64,000 nucleotides of DNA from Bordetella genomosp. 7 (GCF_002261265.1 NZ_NEVK01000003.1:868001-932000), one strand, 5' to 3'. Counted from the first letter of the stretch, positions 53,693-63,644 are shown. Made by a program: numbers and translations. The notes: generated by a model from the letters alone, not told the origin.

Positions 53693-54931
53693 TCATTCGT
53701 CGGGCAGGGTCAACACGCCCTGCGCCCGCAGTGCTTCGAGATGCTCGTCGGTAAGCCCCAACAGGCCTCGCAGCAGGTCGCGCGTGCCTTCGCCCAGCGT
53801 GGGCGGGGCATGACGGATCGGTAGGCGCTGGCCGTCGAGCCGGTAGGGCGGGGCAAACACCGACGTGGCGCCCGCTGCGGGGTGGGGCATGTCTTGCAGC
53901 AGCCCCCCTTGGCGGGTGCGCTGGCTGGTCAGTGCCTCGTGCAGACCCAGCACTTTTCCGCACGGGATGCCGCAAGCGGCCAGGCGCTGCAGCAGCAGGT
54001 CGCGCGGAAATTCGCGTATCAGCGCCGTCACCATCGGCAGCAGCGTCAGGCGGTTCTTGGCGCGTTCGACATTGGTGGCATAGCGGGGGTCTTCGACAAT
54101 GTCCGGCCGCATGACCACCTGACGGCAGAATTTGTCGAACTGGGCGTTGGTGCCCACCGCAATGATCAAAGGGCCGTCGGCCGCCTCGAACATGCCGTAA
54201 GGCACGATGGACGGATGGGCGTTGCCGTAGCGTTGCGGATCGTGGCCCAGCAGCATGGCGTCCAGCCCGTAGTAGCTGGTGATCATGATGCCGCAGTCGT
54301 ACAGCGCCATCTCGATCAACCTGCCCCGGCCGGTGCGTTCGCGCCGGAACAGCGCGGCCAGCACGGCCTGCGCGGCATACATGCCGGTCATCATGTCCAC
54401 CGCGGCAACACCGAATTTCAGCGGAGGCTGGTCCGCCTCGCCGTTGATCGCCATCAGGCCGGTCTCGCCCTGGATGACCAGGTCGTATCCCGGCCGGGCC
54501 GCCTCGGGGCCCGAGCTGTTGTAGCCGCTGATGGCGCAATAGATCAGGTCGGGCTTGATGGCCTTGAGCTGCGCGTAGCCCAGGCCCAGCTTCTCGGCCC
54601 CGCCGCTCTTGAAGTTGTGCAGCACGACGTCGAACTGCGGCAGCATGCGATGGATGATGTCCAGGCCTTCGGGCGATTGCAGATCCAGCGTCAGCGACCG
54701 CTTGTTGCGGTTCATGCTGTTGTAGTAGGTGGTTTCGGTCTTGCCGATGCGCATGCCCCAGTCGCGCGTATCGTCGCCGCGCACCGGGTGTTCGACCTTG
54801 ACGACGTCGGCGCCGAAGTCGGCTAGCACCTGGCCGCAGAGCGGCCCGGCAAAGACGCGCGACAGGTCCAGGACGCGTACGCCCTCCAGGGGAAAGTCCA
54901 GTTCATCGACGGGTGCGTGGTGTGGGTCCAT
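53693..54931 (-). CDS. CaiB/BaiF-type family III CoA-transferase
   Basis: Moves CoA between acyl groups to activate a carboxylic acid without ATP. It has 412 residues. The family start is LEGVRVLDLSRVFAGPLCGQVLADFGADVVKVE, with the likely catalytic Asp in RLIEMALYDCGIM (DCG, near 220) and RNKRSLTLDLQSPEG near 75. It starts 4 bp after the preceding acyl-CoA dehydrogenase stop. In the pim operon of Rhodopseudomonas an acid-CoA ligase (PimA) fills this role; here a transferase probably takes its place. Confidence 0.9.
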   Translation of the reverse strand: MDPHHAPVDELDFPLEGVRVLDLSRVFAGPLCGQVLADFGADVVKVEHPVRGDDTRDWGMRIGKTETTYYNSMNRNKRSLTLDLQSPEGLDIIHRMLPQFDVVLHNFKSGGAEKLGLGYAQLKAIKPDLIYCAISGYNSSGPEAARPGYDLVIQGETGLMAINGEADQPPLKFGVAAVDMMTGMYAAQAVLAALFRRERTGRGRLIEMALYDCGIMITSYYGLDAMLLGHDPQRYGNAHPSIVPYGMFEAADGPLIIAVGTNAQFDKFCRQVVMRPDIVEDPRYATNVERAKNRLTLLPMVTALIREFPRDLLLQRLAACGIPCGKVLGLHEALTSQRTRQGGLLQDMPHPAAGATSVFAPPYRLDGQRLPIRHAPPTLGEGTRDLLRGLLGLTDEHLEALRAQGVLTLPDE

Positions 54932-54935
54932 GGCG

Positions 54936-56075
54936 TCAATCCTGGGGGGACAGGGCGATGAAGCGCGCAAGGTGGTGGTCTTCGTCGCCGAGTTGATGGT
55001 CGATCATGACGAGGCGCTTGGCGTAGTGGGCCAGGGGCAGTTCCCATGTCATGCCGATGCCTCCGTGCAGCTGGATGCACTCTTCGGCCACCATGGCGCC
55101 GACGCGCCCGATGGTGTGCTTGGCGGCGGACAATGCGCGTTCGCGGGTGGCGCGGTCGGGGTGGTCGAGCTGGGCGGCCGCGTTGATGACCGACGAGCGG
55201 GCCTGCTCGATGTCGAGCAGGAGGTCGGCCATGCGGTGTTGCAAGGCCTGGAAGCGGCCGATGGGAACGCCGAACTGCTGGCGCGTCTGCAAGTAGGCCA
55301 GGGTGGCGTCGCGCGCGGCATCCATGGCGCCCACGGCTTCGGCGCACAGAGCCAGGATGCCCTTGCCGGTACTGCGTTCCAGCACGGCATAGGCTTTGCC
55401 GGGCTGCCCCAGCACCGCATCCGCTGCGACGCGCACGTTGGCAAGCGTAAGGTCGCCCGCCCGGCCGCCGTCGATCAGCGGATAGCCCTGCACCTGCAGC
55501 CCGGCCGCGTCCGCGGGCACCAGGAAAAGCGTGATGCCGTCGGTGTCGTCCACATTGCCGCCGGTGCGGGCCGACACGACGAAGTGGCGGGCATGCTCGG
55601 CGTGGGTGACGACGGCCTTGGCGCCGTCCAGGCGCCATCCGCCATCCGGCTCGGATTGCGCGCGCGTGTCGACACGAGACAGTGTGTAGCCCGCGTCGGG
55701 CTCGGCGTGCGCCAGGGCCACGACGGCCGAGCCGGCCTGCAGATCGGCCAATATGCCTTTCTGGCCCGGGGAACCGACGGCGGCAATGGCGTCGCCCGCG
55801 ATCAAGGCATCGAGAAAAGGCTCGACGACCAGGCCGCGGCCCAAGGCCTCGAATACCACAGCGATATCGAACCCGGCGCCGCCCAGGCCGCCATCGGATT
55901 CGGAAAACAGCGCAGAGATGGCGCCCAGTTCTGCGTAGCGTTGCCAGAAGTCGGCGCTATAGCCTTCGGACGACCGGGCGATGCGATCGCGGACCGGGAA
56001 CGTGTATTGCTCGGCCACGAAGCGTTTCAACATGTCCGACAGCATGCGCCGGTCATCGGTGTGCTCGAAATTCAT
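54936..56075 (-). CDS. acyl-CoA dehydrogenase, PimD-like small subunit
   Basis: An FAD-dependent alpha,beta-dehydrogenation subunit. It has 379 residues. The N-terminal helical domain (DRRMLSDMLKRFVAEQYTFPVRDRI), middle beta region and C-terminal helices with QLHGGIGMTWELPLAHYAKRL are present. Pairing with a second, larger dehydrogenase in the next gene is the pattern of PimC/PimD heteromeric enzymes acting on dicarboxyl-CoA. It starts 16 bp after its partner. Confidence 0.9.
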   Translation of the reverse strand: MNFEHTDDRRMLSDMLKRFVAEQYTFPVRDRIARSSEGYSADFWQRYAELGAISALFSESDGGLGGAGFDIAVVFEALGRGLVVEPFLDALIAGDAIAAVGSPGQKGILADLQAGSAVVALAHAEPDAGYTLSRVDTRAQSEPDGGWRLDGAKAVVTHAEHARHFVVSARTGGNVDDTDGITLFLVPADAAGLQVQGYPLIDGGRAGDLTLANVRVAADAVLGQPGKAYAVLERSTGKGILALCAEAVGAMDAARDATLAYLQTRQQFGVPIGRFQALQHRMADLLLDIEQARSSVINAAAQLDHPDRATRERALSAAKHTIGRVGAMVAEECIQLHGGIGMTWELPLAHYAKRLVMIDHQLGDEDHHLARFIALSPQD

Positions 56076-56091
56076 GGGGTTAATTCCTTGC

Positions 56092-57288
56092 TCAAAGGCC
56101 GAGAATCATCTTGGAGATGATGTTCTTCTGGATTTCGTTCGAGCCACCGAAAATGGACAGCTTGCGGAAATTGAAATATTGGGCCGCGGCGCTGTCAGCG
56201 CCATCGGGCCCGATCTGCGGGCCGTCGTAATCGCCTTCGAGGGCCTGCGCGATATAGGGGCGCGCGTAGACGCCCATGGCCCTGCGGTTCAAGGCGGCAA
56301 GTTCCTGGCGGATCTGGGTGCCGCGTATCTTTAGCATCGAGCTTTCCGCGCCGGGCGCCGCGCCGTGGGCCGCAGCAGCCAGCACGCGCAAATTGGTGAT
56401 GCGCATGTTGTCGAGCTCGATCTCGACGCGCGCCAGGCGTGCGGCGAAGGCAGGATCTTGGGAAAGCGGCTTGCCGTTGCTGCGCTGGCGCGCCGCAACC
56501 GCCTTGAGCTGCTGCAGGGCAGCGGTAGACAAACCCACGCCCGCGATGTTGGTGCGCTCGTAGGTAAGCAGGTACTTGGCGCAGGACCACCCGCGATTCT
56601 CCTCGCCCACCAGGTTATCTACCGGCACGCGCACGTCCGAGAAGAACACTTCGTTGACTTCGTGGCTGCCGTCCAGGGTGATGATGGGGCGCACTTCGAT
56701 GCCGGGGGAATTCATGTCGATGAGCAGGAAGCTGATGCCTTCCTGGGGCTTGCCATCGGTGCGCGTGCGCACCAGGCAGAAGATCATGTTGGCGTGCTGG
56801 CCCAGGGTCGTCCAGGTTTTCTGCCCGTTGACGATATAGTGGTCGCCGTCGCGCACCGCGCTGGTTTTCAACGACGCCAGGTCCGACCCGGCGCCGGGTT
56901 CGGAATAGCCCTGGCACCACCAGTCGGATCCATCCAGGATGCGCGGCAGCCAATAGCGCTTTTGTGCTTCGTTGCCATACTTGATAAGCACGGGGCCTAG
57001 CATGCTCAGCCCGAAGGGCACGATGCGCGGTGCGTGCGCCAGCGCGCATTCATTTTCGAAGATGAATTTCTCTACGGCCGTCCAGCCGGTGCCGCCGTAT
57101 TCCACGGGCCAGTGGCTGGCCAGCCAGCCGCGGGCATTCAGGATGGCGTGCCACGATTCCATGTCGGCCTTGGACAGGTGGCGGTTCTCGCGCACTTTTC
57201 GCGCCAGGCGCTCGGGAAGCTCGGCCGCCAGGAAGGCGCGCACCTCGTCGCGGAAGGCTTCTTCTTCGGGGGTGAAATTCAGGTCCAT
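56092..57288 (-). CDS. acyl-CoA dehydrogenase, PimC-like large subunit
   Basis: Catalytic partner of the small dehydrogenase. It has 398 residues. Conserved features include SEPGAGSDLASLKTSAVRDGDHYIVNGQKTWTT (FAD and substrate contacts, near 130-165), GGSNEIQKNIIS at the C-terminus, and the ACAD middle-domain GYSEPGAGSDL. It is 12 bp downstream of the thiolase gene. Expected to oxidise dicarboxyl-CoA or a similar acyl-CoA. Confidence 0.92.
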   Translation of the reverse strand: MDLNFTPEEEAFRDEVRAFLAAELPERLARKVRENRHLSKADMESWHAILNARGWLASHWPVEYGGTGWTAVEKFIFENECALAHAPRIVPFGLSMLGPVLIKYGNEAQKRYWLPRILDGSDWWCQGYSEPGAGSDLASLKTSAVRDGDHYIVNGQKTWTTLGQHANMIFCLVRTRTDGKPQEGISFLLIDMNSPGIEVRPIITLDGSHEVNEVFFSDVRVPVDNLVGEENRGWSCAKYLLTYERTNIAGVGLSTAALQQLKAVAARQRSNGKPLSQDPAFAARLARVEIELDNMRITNLRVLAAAAHGAAPGAESSMLKIRGTQIRQELAALNRRAMGVYARPYIAQALEGDYDGPQIGPDGADSAAAQYFNFRKLSIFGGSNEIQKNIISKMILGL

Positions 57289-57300
57289 GGAGTCGTCTTT

Positions 57301-58482
57301 TCAATAGATTTCAAACAGGCCCGCCGCGCCCATGCCGCCGCCCACGCACATGGTGACCATTGCGTGCCGGACGCCGCGGCGGCGTCCTTCGATGAGTACG
57401 TGGCCGGCCAGCCGGGCACCGGTCACGCCAAACGGATGCCCCAGCGATATGGCTCCGCCGTCGACGTTGAGCCGCTCGGCAGGAATGCCCAGCATTTGCT
57501 GGCAGTAAATGGCTTGCGAGGCGAACGCTTCGTTCAGTTCCCACAGCCCGATATCGTCGGCCTTGAGCCCGTGGCGTTCGAGCAGGCGCGGCACCGCATA
57601 GACGGGGCCGATTCCCATTTCGTCGGGCTCGCATCCGGCAATCGCCAGGCCCCGGAAGGCGCCCAGCGGCTGCAGTCCGGCGCGTTCTGCATCGCGCGCT
57701 TCCATCAGGACGCAGGCTGCCGCGCCGTCGGAAAGCTGTGATGCGTTGCCCGCGGTGACGAACTGGCCGTCTCCGCGTACGGGGGCGAGCCCGGCCAGGC
57801 TTTCGTAAGTGGTGCCGGGACGGTTGCAGGTGTCGGCGTCCACGGTGACTTCGCGTTGCGTGACGGCGCCGGTCGCCTTGTCTGTGACGGCCATCGTAGT
57901 GCTCACGGCGATGATTTCGTCGCGATACCGGCCGGCTTGCTGGGCCTCGGCGGTGCGGCGCTGGCTTTCGACGCTGAAGCGGTCTTGCGCTTCGCGGCTG
58001 ATGCCATAGCGCGCGGCGACGATGTCGGCCGTTTCGATCATGGGCAGGTAAAGCTCGGGCTTGTGCTGCAGAATCCAGGGGTCCGTGCCCGCGTTGGGAT
58101 CATCGCGCGTGCGGATGTGTGAAATGGATTCAACCCCGCCGGCGATCATTGCGGACGCGCCGTCCATGACGATGCGCGCGGCCGCGCTGGCGATGGCCTG
58201 CAGGCCCGACGCGCAGAAACGGTTGACGGTGGCGCCTCCGACGCTGACCGGCAGCCCGGCGCGTATCACGGCCTGCCGGCCTATGTTGCGGCCAGTCGTG
58301 CCTTCAGGGTAGCCGCAGCCGAGGATGGCGTCCTCGATCATGGCGGGATCGATACCGGCGCGGTCCACTGCCGCGCGCACGGCGTACGCGGCCAGGGTGG
58401 GGCCGGGTGTCAGGTTGAACTCGCCGCGATGGGCTTTGGTGATAGGGGTACGTGCGGTAGAAACAATGACGGCTTCGCGCAT
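57301..58482 (-). CDS. acetyl-CoA acyltransferase (thiolase), PimB-like
   Basis: Cleaves 3-ketoacyl-CoA with CoA, releasing acetyl-CoA. It has 393 residues. Catalytic Cys lies in [16 protein letters not shown] near 88, the His in [16 protein letters not shown] near 350 and the second Cys in [14 protein letters not shown] near 380. ATG 58482 gives the family start [14 protein letters not shown]. It lies 60 bp after the fadJ-like gene. Fits the pimFBCD order. Confidence 0.95.
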   Translation of the reverse strand: MREAVIVSTARTPITKAHRGEFNLTPGPTLAAYAVRAAVDRAGIDPAMIEDAILGCGYPEGTTGRNIGRQAVIRAGLPVSVGGATVNRFCASGLQAIASAAARIVMDGASAMIAGGVESISHIRTRDDPNAGTDPWILQHKPELYLPMIETADIVAARYGISREAQDRFSVESQRRTAEAQQAGRYRDEIIAVSTTMAVTDKATGAVTQREVTVDADTCNRPGTTYESLAGLAPVRGDGQFVTAGNASQLSDGAAACVLMEARDAERAGLQPLGAFRGLAIAGCEPDEMGIGPVYAVPRLLERHGLKADDIGLWELNEAFASQAIYCQQMLGIPAERLNVDGGAISLGHPFGVTGARLAGHVLIEGRRRGVRHAMVTMCVGGGMGAAGLFEIY

Positions 58483-58542
58483 GATGGTATTCCGGTTAGG
58501 CGGCATGGCGGCTGGCCCGACCCACGAGGTCGGCCGGCCCGC

Positions 58543-60660
58543 TCAGGCGCGGTTCAGGCTGGCAAAGTCGCGACCGCTCTCGACCAGTTCGATGAGCAGC
58601 GCAGAGGGTTGCCAGAAGTGCGGGTCCTGCGGGGCAAACTCGCGGATATCGGCCAGGATGCGAGCCAGGCCGACCTGGTCGGCGTAGTGCATGGGCCCGC
58701 CGCGGTAGCGCGGAAAGCCATACCCGGACAAAAACACCACATCGATGTCCAGCGGGCGCAGGGCTATGCCTTCGCGCAGTACATTGGCGGCTTCGTTGAC
58801 CATGGCCGCGAGATAGCGGCGCATGATCTCTTCATGCGAAAACGGGCGTGGCGCGATGCCCGCGCGCTGGCGTTCGGCGTCTATGATCGCGAGCACTTCC
58901 GGGTCGGGGGTGCCGGTGCGCGCGCCATCGGGGTACAGGTAATAGCCGCGCCCGGTTTTCTGGCCGAACCAGCCGCGTTCGCAAAGGCGGTCGGCGATCT
59001 GCACATAGCGCAGCCGCGGGTCTCGCGTGGCTGCTCGGCGCTTGCGTGTGGCCCAGCCGATGTCTCCCCCAGCAAGGTCGGCCACCTGATACGGCCCCAT
59101 GGGATAGCCAAAGCCGCGCACCGCGGCGTCGATGTCGTACGGCGATGCGCCGTCTTCCATCATCAGGTCGGCCGCCTGGCGATAGACGGCCAGGATGCGG
59201 TTGCCGATGAAGCCGTCGCACACGCCGGCCCGCACCGGCGTCTTGCGCAGGCGCCTGGCCAGCTCGAAGCCGGTGGCCACCGCGTCGGGGGAGGTCCGCC
59301 CGGCCACAACAATTTCGAGCAGCTTCATGATGTTGGCCGGCGAGAAAAAATGCAGGCCCAGGACGTCGGCGGGGCGGCTCGTGGCCGCCGCGATACGGTC
59401 CACATCCAGGTACGAAGTATTGGTGGCGAGCACCGCCCCAGGCTTGGCGATACGATCGAGTTCGGCGAAGACTGCAGCCTTGACGTCAAGGTCTTCGAAC
59501 ACGGCTTCGACGATCAGGTCGGCATCGGACAGGGCATCGTATTGCGTGGCGCCGGTGTAGCGGGCCATGCGCTCGGCCTTGCCGGCGGCATCGAGACGGC
59601 CTTTTGCGACCAGAAGATCGTAGACCTGTTCGACTCGGGCGCGGCCGCGGGCGAGCGCCTCTTCGTGTTGTTCGACCATGACCACGGACAGGCCGGCGTC
59701 GAGCATGGCCACCGCGATACCGGCGCCCATGGTGCCCCCTCCGACCACCCCCAGACGCAGCAAGGGGCGCGGCTGCGCGTGCCGGGTTTCGGGCGCCTTG
59801 GCGGTTTCGCGTTCGGCAAAGAACGCGTGCACGAGCGCCGCGCGTTGGGGGCTGTCGAGGCACTGCAGGAATAGTGCGCGTTCGGTTTGCAGGCCCGAGT
59901 CAAAAGGCTGGTCGAGGGCGGCTTGTGCCGCATCGACGATTCTGGACGGCGAGAACAGGCCGCGCTGGCGGGACTGTAGCTGCGCGCGCGCCGCATCGAT
60001 GGCGGCCTGGGCCGCGGCGCGGTCCTGCAGGGCGGTGGCGTCGCGGGTAGGCCGCGGCCCGGCGCCCTGCCGAAGCAGTTCCTGGGCATAGGCAATGCCT
60101 GCCGCCCGCGCTTCGGGCTCGGCGGCAATGCGGTCTACCAGGCCCCATTCCAGGGCTTCTTTGGCAGAGGCGTGTCTGCCGCTGAGCATGATGTCCAGCG
60201 CGGCTGCCGCGCCGATCAGGCGGGGCGTGCGTTGTGTGCCGCCCGCGCCCGGCAGCAGGCCCAGATTGACTTCCGGAAGCCCCAGGCGCGCGCCGGCAAG
60301 CGCAATGCGGTAGTGCGCCGACAGCGCGATTTCAAGGCCGCCGCCCAGAACGGCGCCGTGCAAGGCCGCGATGACCGGCTTGGCGCTGGCCTCGATGGCG
60401 TTGCAGACATCGGGCAAGGCCGGCGGCTGCGGCGACTTGCCGAACTCGCGGATATCGGCGCCGGCAATGAAGTTGCGTCCAGCGCCGGTCAGCACGATGG
60501 CCCGCACGCCGGAGTCGGACTGCGCGGCGCATATGGCGTCGGCCAGACCGCGCCGCACGTCAGCGCTGAGCGCATTGACCGGCGGATGGTCGATGGTAAG
60601 AACCAGGATGTCGTCGTGCCGCTGCGATGCAACGGTGCCATGCGGCGCATGCTCAGCCAT
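58543..60660 (-). CDS. bifunctional enoyl-CoA hydratase / 3-hydroxyacyl-CoA dehydrogenase, PimF-like
   Basis: Performs two successive beta-oxidation steps in one chain. It has 705 residues. The hydratase half (1 to about 270) has IVLTGAGRNFIAGADIREFG, HGAVLGGGLEIALSAHYRIA (oxyanion Gly and catalytic Glu near 120). The dehydrogenase half starts at LGVVGGGTMGAGIAVAML (NAD motif near 295), then LGLHFFSPANIMKLLEIV with the catalytic His. ATG 60660 is used; an upstream frame runs into the LysR promoter. First gene of the operon, divergent from LysR. Confidence 0.94.
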   Translation of the reverse strand: MAEHAPHGTVASQRHDDILVLTIDHPPVNALSADVRRGLADAICAAQSDSGVRAIVLTGAGRNFIAGADIREFGKSPQPPALPDVCNAIEASAKPVIAALHGAVLGGGLEIALSAHYRIALAGARLGLPEVNLGLLPGAGGTQRTPRLIGAAAALDIMLSGRHASAKEALEWGLVDRIAAEPEARAAGIAYAQELLRQGAGPRPTRDATALQDRAAAQAAIDAARAQLQSRQRGLFSPSRIVDAAQAALDQPFDSGLQTERALFLQCLDSPQRAALVHAFFAERETAKAPETRHAQPRPLLRLGVVGGGTMGAGIAVAMLDAGLSVVMVEQHEEALARGRARVEQVYDLLVAKGRLDAAGKAERMARYTGATQYDALSDADLIVEAVFEDLDVKAAVFAELDRIAKPGAVLATNTSYLDVDRIAAATSRPADVLGLHFFSPANIMKLLEIVVAGRTSPDAVATGFELARRLRKTPVRAGVCDGFIGNRILAVYRQAADLMMEDGASPYDIDAAVRGFGYPMGPYQVADLAGGDIGWATRKRRAATRDPRLRYVQIADRLCERGWFGQKTGRGYYLYPDGARTGTPDPEVLAIIDAERQRAGIAPRPFSHEEIMRRYLAAMVNEAANVLREGIALRPLDIDVVFLSGYGFPRYRGGPMHYADQVGLARILADIREFAPQDPHFWQPSALLIELVESGRDFASLNRA

Positions 60661-60726
60661 GAAGAAGCGTCTCCGGAGTGCAGGCTGTCGGCCTGTCGAG
60701 TGTGGTGTTGATGAACGCCATTTATT

Positions 60727-60762
60727 CTTGATCAGCAAGTTAATCTTGACAATGGCATCAAG
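60727..60762. promoter_or_regulatory. LysR operator candidates for the pim-like operon
   Basis: In the 143-bp divergent gap, CTTG-ATCAG-CAAG (60727-60739) and CTTGA-N8-TCAAG (60745-60762) are inverted repeats with similar half-sites. A TTGACA lies at 60765-60770 just beyond, matching a -35 for the LysR gene. Two sites close together are typical of LysR control. Confidence 0.5.
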
Positions 60763-60803
60763 AGTTGACAGTGCGTACAAGAAAATTTGACAATACCCGC
60801 GCT

Positions 60804-61727
60804 ATGGACACGAAATCGCTGACGTTGTTGGTCGAAATCCTGGATGCAGGCAACCTGAGCGAAGCGGCGCGTCGGTTGAAGATGACGCGCGCGAATGTCA
60901 GCTATCACCTCGGTCAGCTGGAACGAGCCGTGGGCATGCAGCTGGTGCGGCGCACGACGCGCAGGGTCGAGCCCACTGAAATCGGCCTGAAGCTGTATCA
61001 ACATGGCTGCAGCATCCGCGACGAACTGGCGGCCGCGCGCGAATCTGTCGAGACGCTGGGCAAGACTCCCCAGGGCAGGGTGCGCCTGAGCGTGCCCAGC
61101 GGCTATGGGCAGTTTGTGATGACGCCGTGGCTGCTCGAGTTCAAGCGCAACTATCCCGGCATCGTGCTGGATGTGCTCTTCGAGAACAGCGTTGAAGACC
61201 TGCTGCGCGACGAAGTGGATATCGCCGTGCGCATTACGTCGGGGCCGCCGGGGCACCTGGTGGCGCGCGAACTCGGCCAGGTGCGCTATGTGGTGTGCGG
61301 TTCGCCCGCCTACGCGGCGCGGCGCGGCCTGCCGCAGCGTCCGGAAGCGTTGTGCGGCGTGCCCATTATCAGCGCCGCCGTTATCGGCAGGCCGTTGCGG
61401 CTGTCGGCGTACCAGGGCGGCCAGCGGCAACAGGTAACGCTCGACCCCACCATCGTGTCACGCAACTATCCCTTCCTGCGCGATGCCACGCTGGAAGGGC
61501 TGGGCGTGGCGGTATTGCCAGACTATGTGGTTCACGAAGACGTGGCCCGGGGCCGGCTGGTTACCGCGCTGGACGAATGGCGGCTGAGCATTTTCGGGCG
61601 ATCGATGTACTTGCTTTATATGCCCAGCCGACACCATCCGCGCGCGATTTCGATGATGATCGAGTTCATCCTGGACAAAGCCCATGCCGCGCACGAAGGC
61701 CGGCCGGGCCTGTTGCCCCCGCATTAG
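60804..61727 (+). CDS. LysR-family transcriptional regulator of the pim-like operon
   Basis: Probable regulator of the divergent catabolic genes. It has 307 residues. HTH at 1-60 (SLTLLVEILDAGNLSEAARR, then MTRANVSYHLGQLERAVGM), co-inducer domain from 85 (GRVRLSVPSGYGQFVMTPWLLEF). The effector is likely a pathway intermediate, which is inference. ATG 60804 is chosen by alignment with typical LysR starts; the frame extends 13 codons upstream into the operator. It is convergent with the amidohydrolase gene. Confidence 0.88.
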   Translation: MDTKSLTLLVEILDAGNLSEAARRLKMTRANVSYHLGQLERAVGMQLVRRTTRRVEPTEIGLKLYQHGCSIRDELAAARESVETLGKTPQGRVRLSVPSGYGQFVMTPWLLEFKRNYPGIVLDVLFENSVEDLLRDEVDIAVRITSGPPGHLVARELGQVRYVVCGSPAYAARRGLPQRPEALCGVPIISAAVIGRPLRLSAYQGGQRQQVTLDPTIVSRNYPFLRDATLEGLGVAVLPDYVVHEDVARGRLVTALDEWRLSIFGRSMYLLYMPSRHHPRAISMMIEFILDKAHAAHEGRPGLLPPH

Positions 61728-61754
61728 CCCGCGGCCAGATGCCGGCGTGCCGCG

Positions 61755-63038
61755 TCAGGCGCGCGGCAGTGTGTCTTCGAAGCGCTGCAGAAAATCCAGG
61801 ACGGCCTGGCCGGCGAGCTGTGCGTCGGCGGCGGTCATGGTTTCTTGCGGGTTGTGGCTGACCCCGCCATTGCCACACCGCACAAACAGCATGCTGATGG
61901 GCACCAGGCGCCCCAGCAGCATCGCGTCGTGGCCGGCGCCCGATGGCAGGTCCAGCACCGGCACGCCTTGCGCGGCGATCGCCTGCCGCCATAGCGCCTG
62001 GTGCGTGTCCGAACAGGGCGATGCCGGCACGCGCATTAATTCTTCGACGGCATACTCGATGCCGCGGCGTGCGCAAATCTGGTGAATACGGGCATCGATG
62101 TCGGCCAGCGCCGTGTCACGGGCGGCATCCTGGGGCGCGCGGATGTCCAGCGTCAGGTCACAGGCGCCCGGAATTACGTTGATCGAGCCTTCGGGAACCT
62201 GCAGTGTGCCAACCGTGCCGACCAGTCCAGGCTCGGCACGACAGCGTTCTTCTATGGCCAGGATGATCTCGGCCGCCGCGCAGGCGGCGTCACGCCGCAT
62301 GTCCATGGGTGTGGTGCCAGCGTGGCCCGGCGCGCCAGCCAGCGTGATGCGGCGCCGCACGCAGCCTGCGATGGATGTGACCACCCCCAGCGGCAAACCG
62401 CGCTGGTGCAGCACAGGCCCCTGTTCGATGTGCACTTCGAAATAATGGCAAAGGCGCGGGTCTGCCTTCTGGCGAGGGGCTGCATCGGGATCCAGGCCGG
62501 CGTCGAGCATGGCCTGGCGCAAGGTGATGCCATCGGCATCGCAACGTTCGAGCTGGGACGCATCGAACTGCCCGATGTAGGCGGACGACCCGAGGAAAGA
62601 GCCGCCATAGCGCACGCCTTCTTCTTCGGCAAATGCCACCACTTCGAAGTCAAAGGCCAGGCGTCGTCCGTGCCTGTGCAGGTGCGCGACGACCGCAATG
62701 GGCAGCAATATGCCCAGCCGGCCGTCGTACTTGCCCCCGTTGCGCACGGTGTCGTAATGGCTGCCTGTTGCAACCAGTGGCGGCGCCGCTATTGCGCTGT
62801 CGGCCCGATAGCGGCCTATGACGTTGCCCACGGCATCGCATCGCACCGTGTCGAATCCCGCTTCCTGCATCCACGTTTCCAGCTGGCGGGCCGTCGCGCG
62901 ATGGGCAGGGGTCAGGTACGTGCAGGTGAGATTGTCGGGATGATCCGACCATTGCGCCAGCGTTTCGGCACAGGCCATGACGGGATCGCCGTATTCGGCG
63001 TTGGCGAGCGGCTGGAGGCGGACGTCGGACATGGGCAT
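61755..63038 (-). CDS. M20-family amidase/hydantoinase-carbamoylase type (AllC-like)
   Basis: A metal-dependent amidohydrolase that removes carbamoyl groups (N-carbamoyl amino acid hydrolase, allantoate amidohydrolase or ureidoglycolate-type). It has 427 residues. Metal ligands are visible in TGSHYDTVRNGGKYDGRLGIL (His and Asp near 93-104), EEEGVRYGGSFLGS near 137, and HIEQGPVLHQRG near 203. GVSHNPQET supplies another His. Exact substrate is not clear. ATG 63038 or 63032 are both possible starts; neither has a strong binding site. Confidence 0.88.
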   Translation of the reverse strand: MPMSDVRLQPLANAEYGDPVMACAETLAQWSDHPDNLTCTYLTPAHRATARQLETWMQEAGFDTVRCDAVGNVIGRYRADSAIAAPPLVATGSHYDTVRNGGKYDGRLGILLPIAVVAHLHRHGRRLAFDFEVVAFAEEEGVRYGGSFLGSSAYIGQFDASQLERCDADGITLRQAMLDAGLDPDAAPRQKADPRLCHYFEVHIEQGPVLHQRGLPLGVVTSIAGCVRRRITLAGAPGHAGTTPMDMRRDAACAAAEIILAIEERCRAEPGLVGTVGTLQVPEGSINVIPGACDLTLDIRAPQDAARDTALADIDARIHQICARRGIEYAVEELMRVPASPCSDTHQALWRQAIAAQGVPVLDLPSGAGHDAMLLGRLVPISMLFVRCGNGGVSHNPQETMTAADAQLAGQAVLDFLQRFEDTLPRA

Positions 63039-63210
63039 ATGGCGATGGACGAGGTTACCTGCTTATACCATCGTGCGACGCCCTACAGGAACCTCTGACG
63101 TGGCGGCAATAGCCGTACCGTACGGTGCGCCGGTATGTCATCATGGCAGGCAGTCGCTCAGGCGTGCCCGTACGAGCCGACACGGATTTCATCATTGCCA
63201 GGAGGACGAC

Positions 63211-63561
63211 ATGTCATTCCAAGGAAGTTGTCATTGCGGGGCCGTCCGCTTCACGGTGAACGCGGACCTGCCGGCTTCGGCTATCAGCTGCAATTGCTCG
63301 CATTGCCGGCGCAAGGGATTCCTGCTCAGTTTTTTTCCCGCGGATCTTTTCACGCTGGAGGCCGGGGCCGATGACTTGGTGTCGTACCGGTTCGCCACGC
63401 ACAAGATCGATCACCGCTTCTGCCGGCATTGCGGTACGCAGCCTTTCGCATATGGCGCCAATCCCGATGGATCCCCGGTGCGGGCGGTGAACCTGCGCTG
63501 CGTGCCCGATGCGGACCTGGATGCCCTGACACTGCAGAAATACGATGGCGCTTCACATTAG
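63211..63561 (+). CDS. GFA-domain zinc protein (DUF636-like)
   Basis: Glutathione-dependent formaldehyde-activating-like fold with Zn sites; real function varied or unknown. It has 116 residues. Cys pattern: GSCHCGAVRF near 6, CNCSHCRRKG near 27, and FCRHCGTQPF near 72, providing the usual seven zinc-binding Cys. AGGAGG stands 7 nt before ATG 63211. Separate from the minus-strand amidohydrolase by a 172-bp gap where I see no other gene. Confidence 0.88.
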   Translation: MSFQGSCHCGAVRFTVNADLPASAISCNCSHCRRKGFLLSFFPADLFTLEAGADDLVSYRFATHKIDHRFCRHCGTQPFAYGANPDGSPVRAVNLRCVPDADLDALTLQKYDGASH

Positions 63562-63644
63562 AGGCGATATTTCGATACGGGCCGCAGCGTAGCGGGCCGG
63601 CTTGCGGGCACACTGCCGAGGTTACGCCTTGCCAGGATGCCGCC

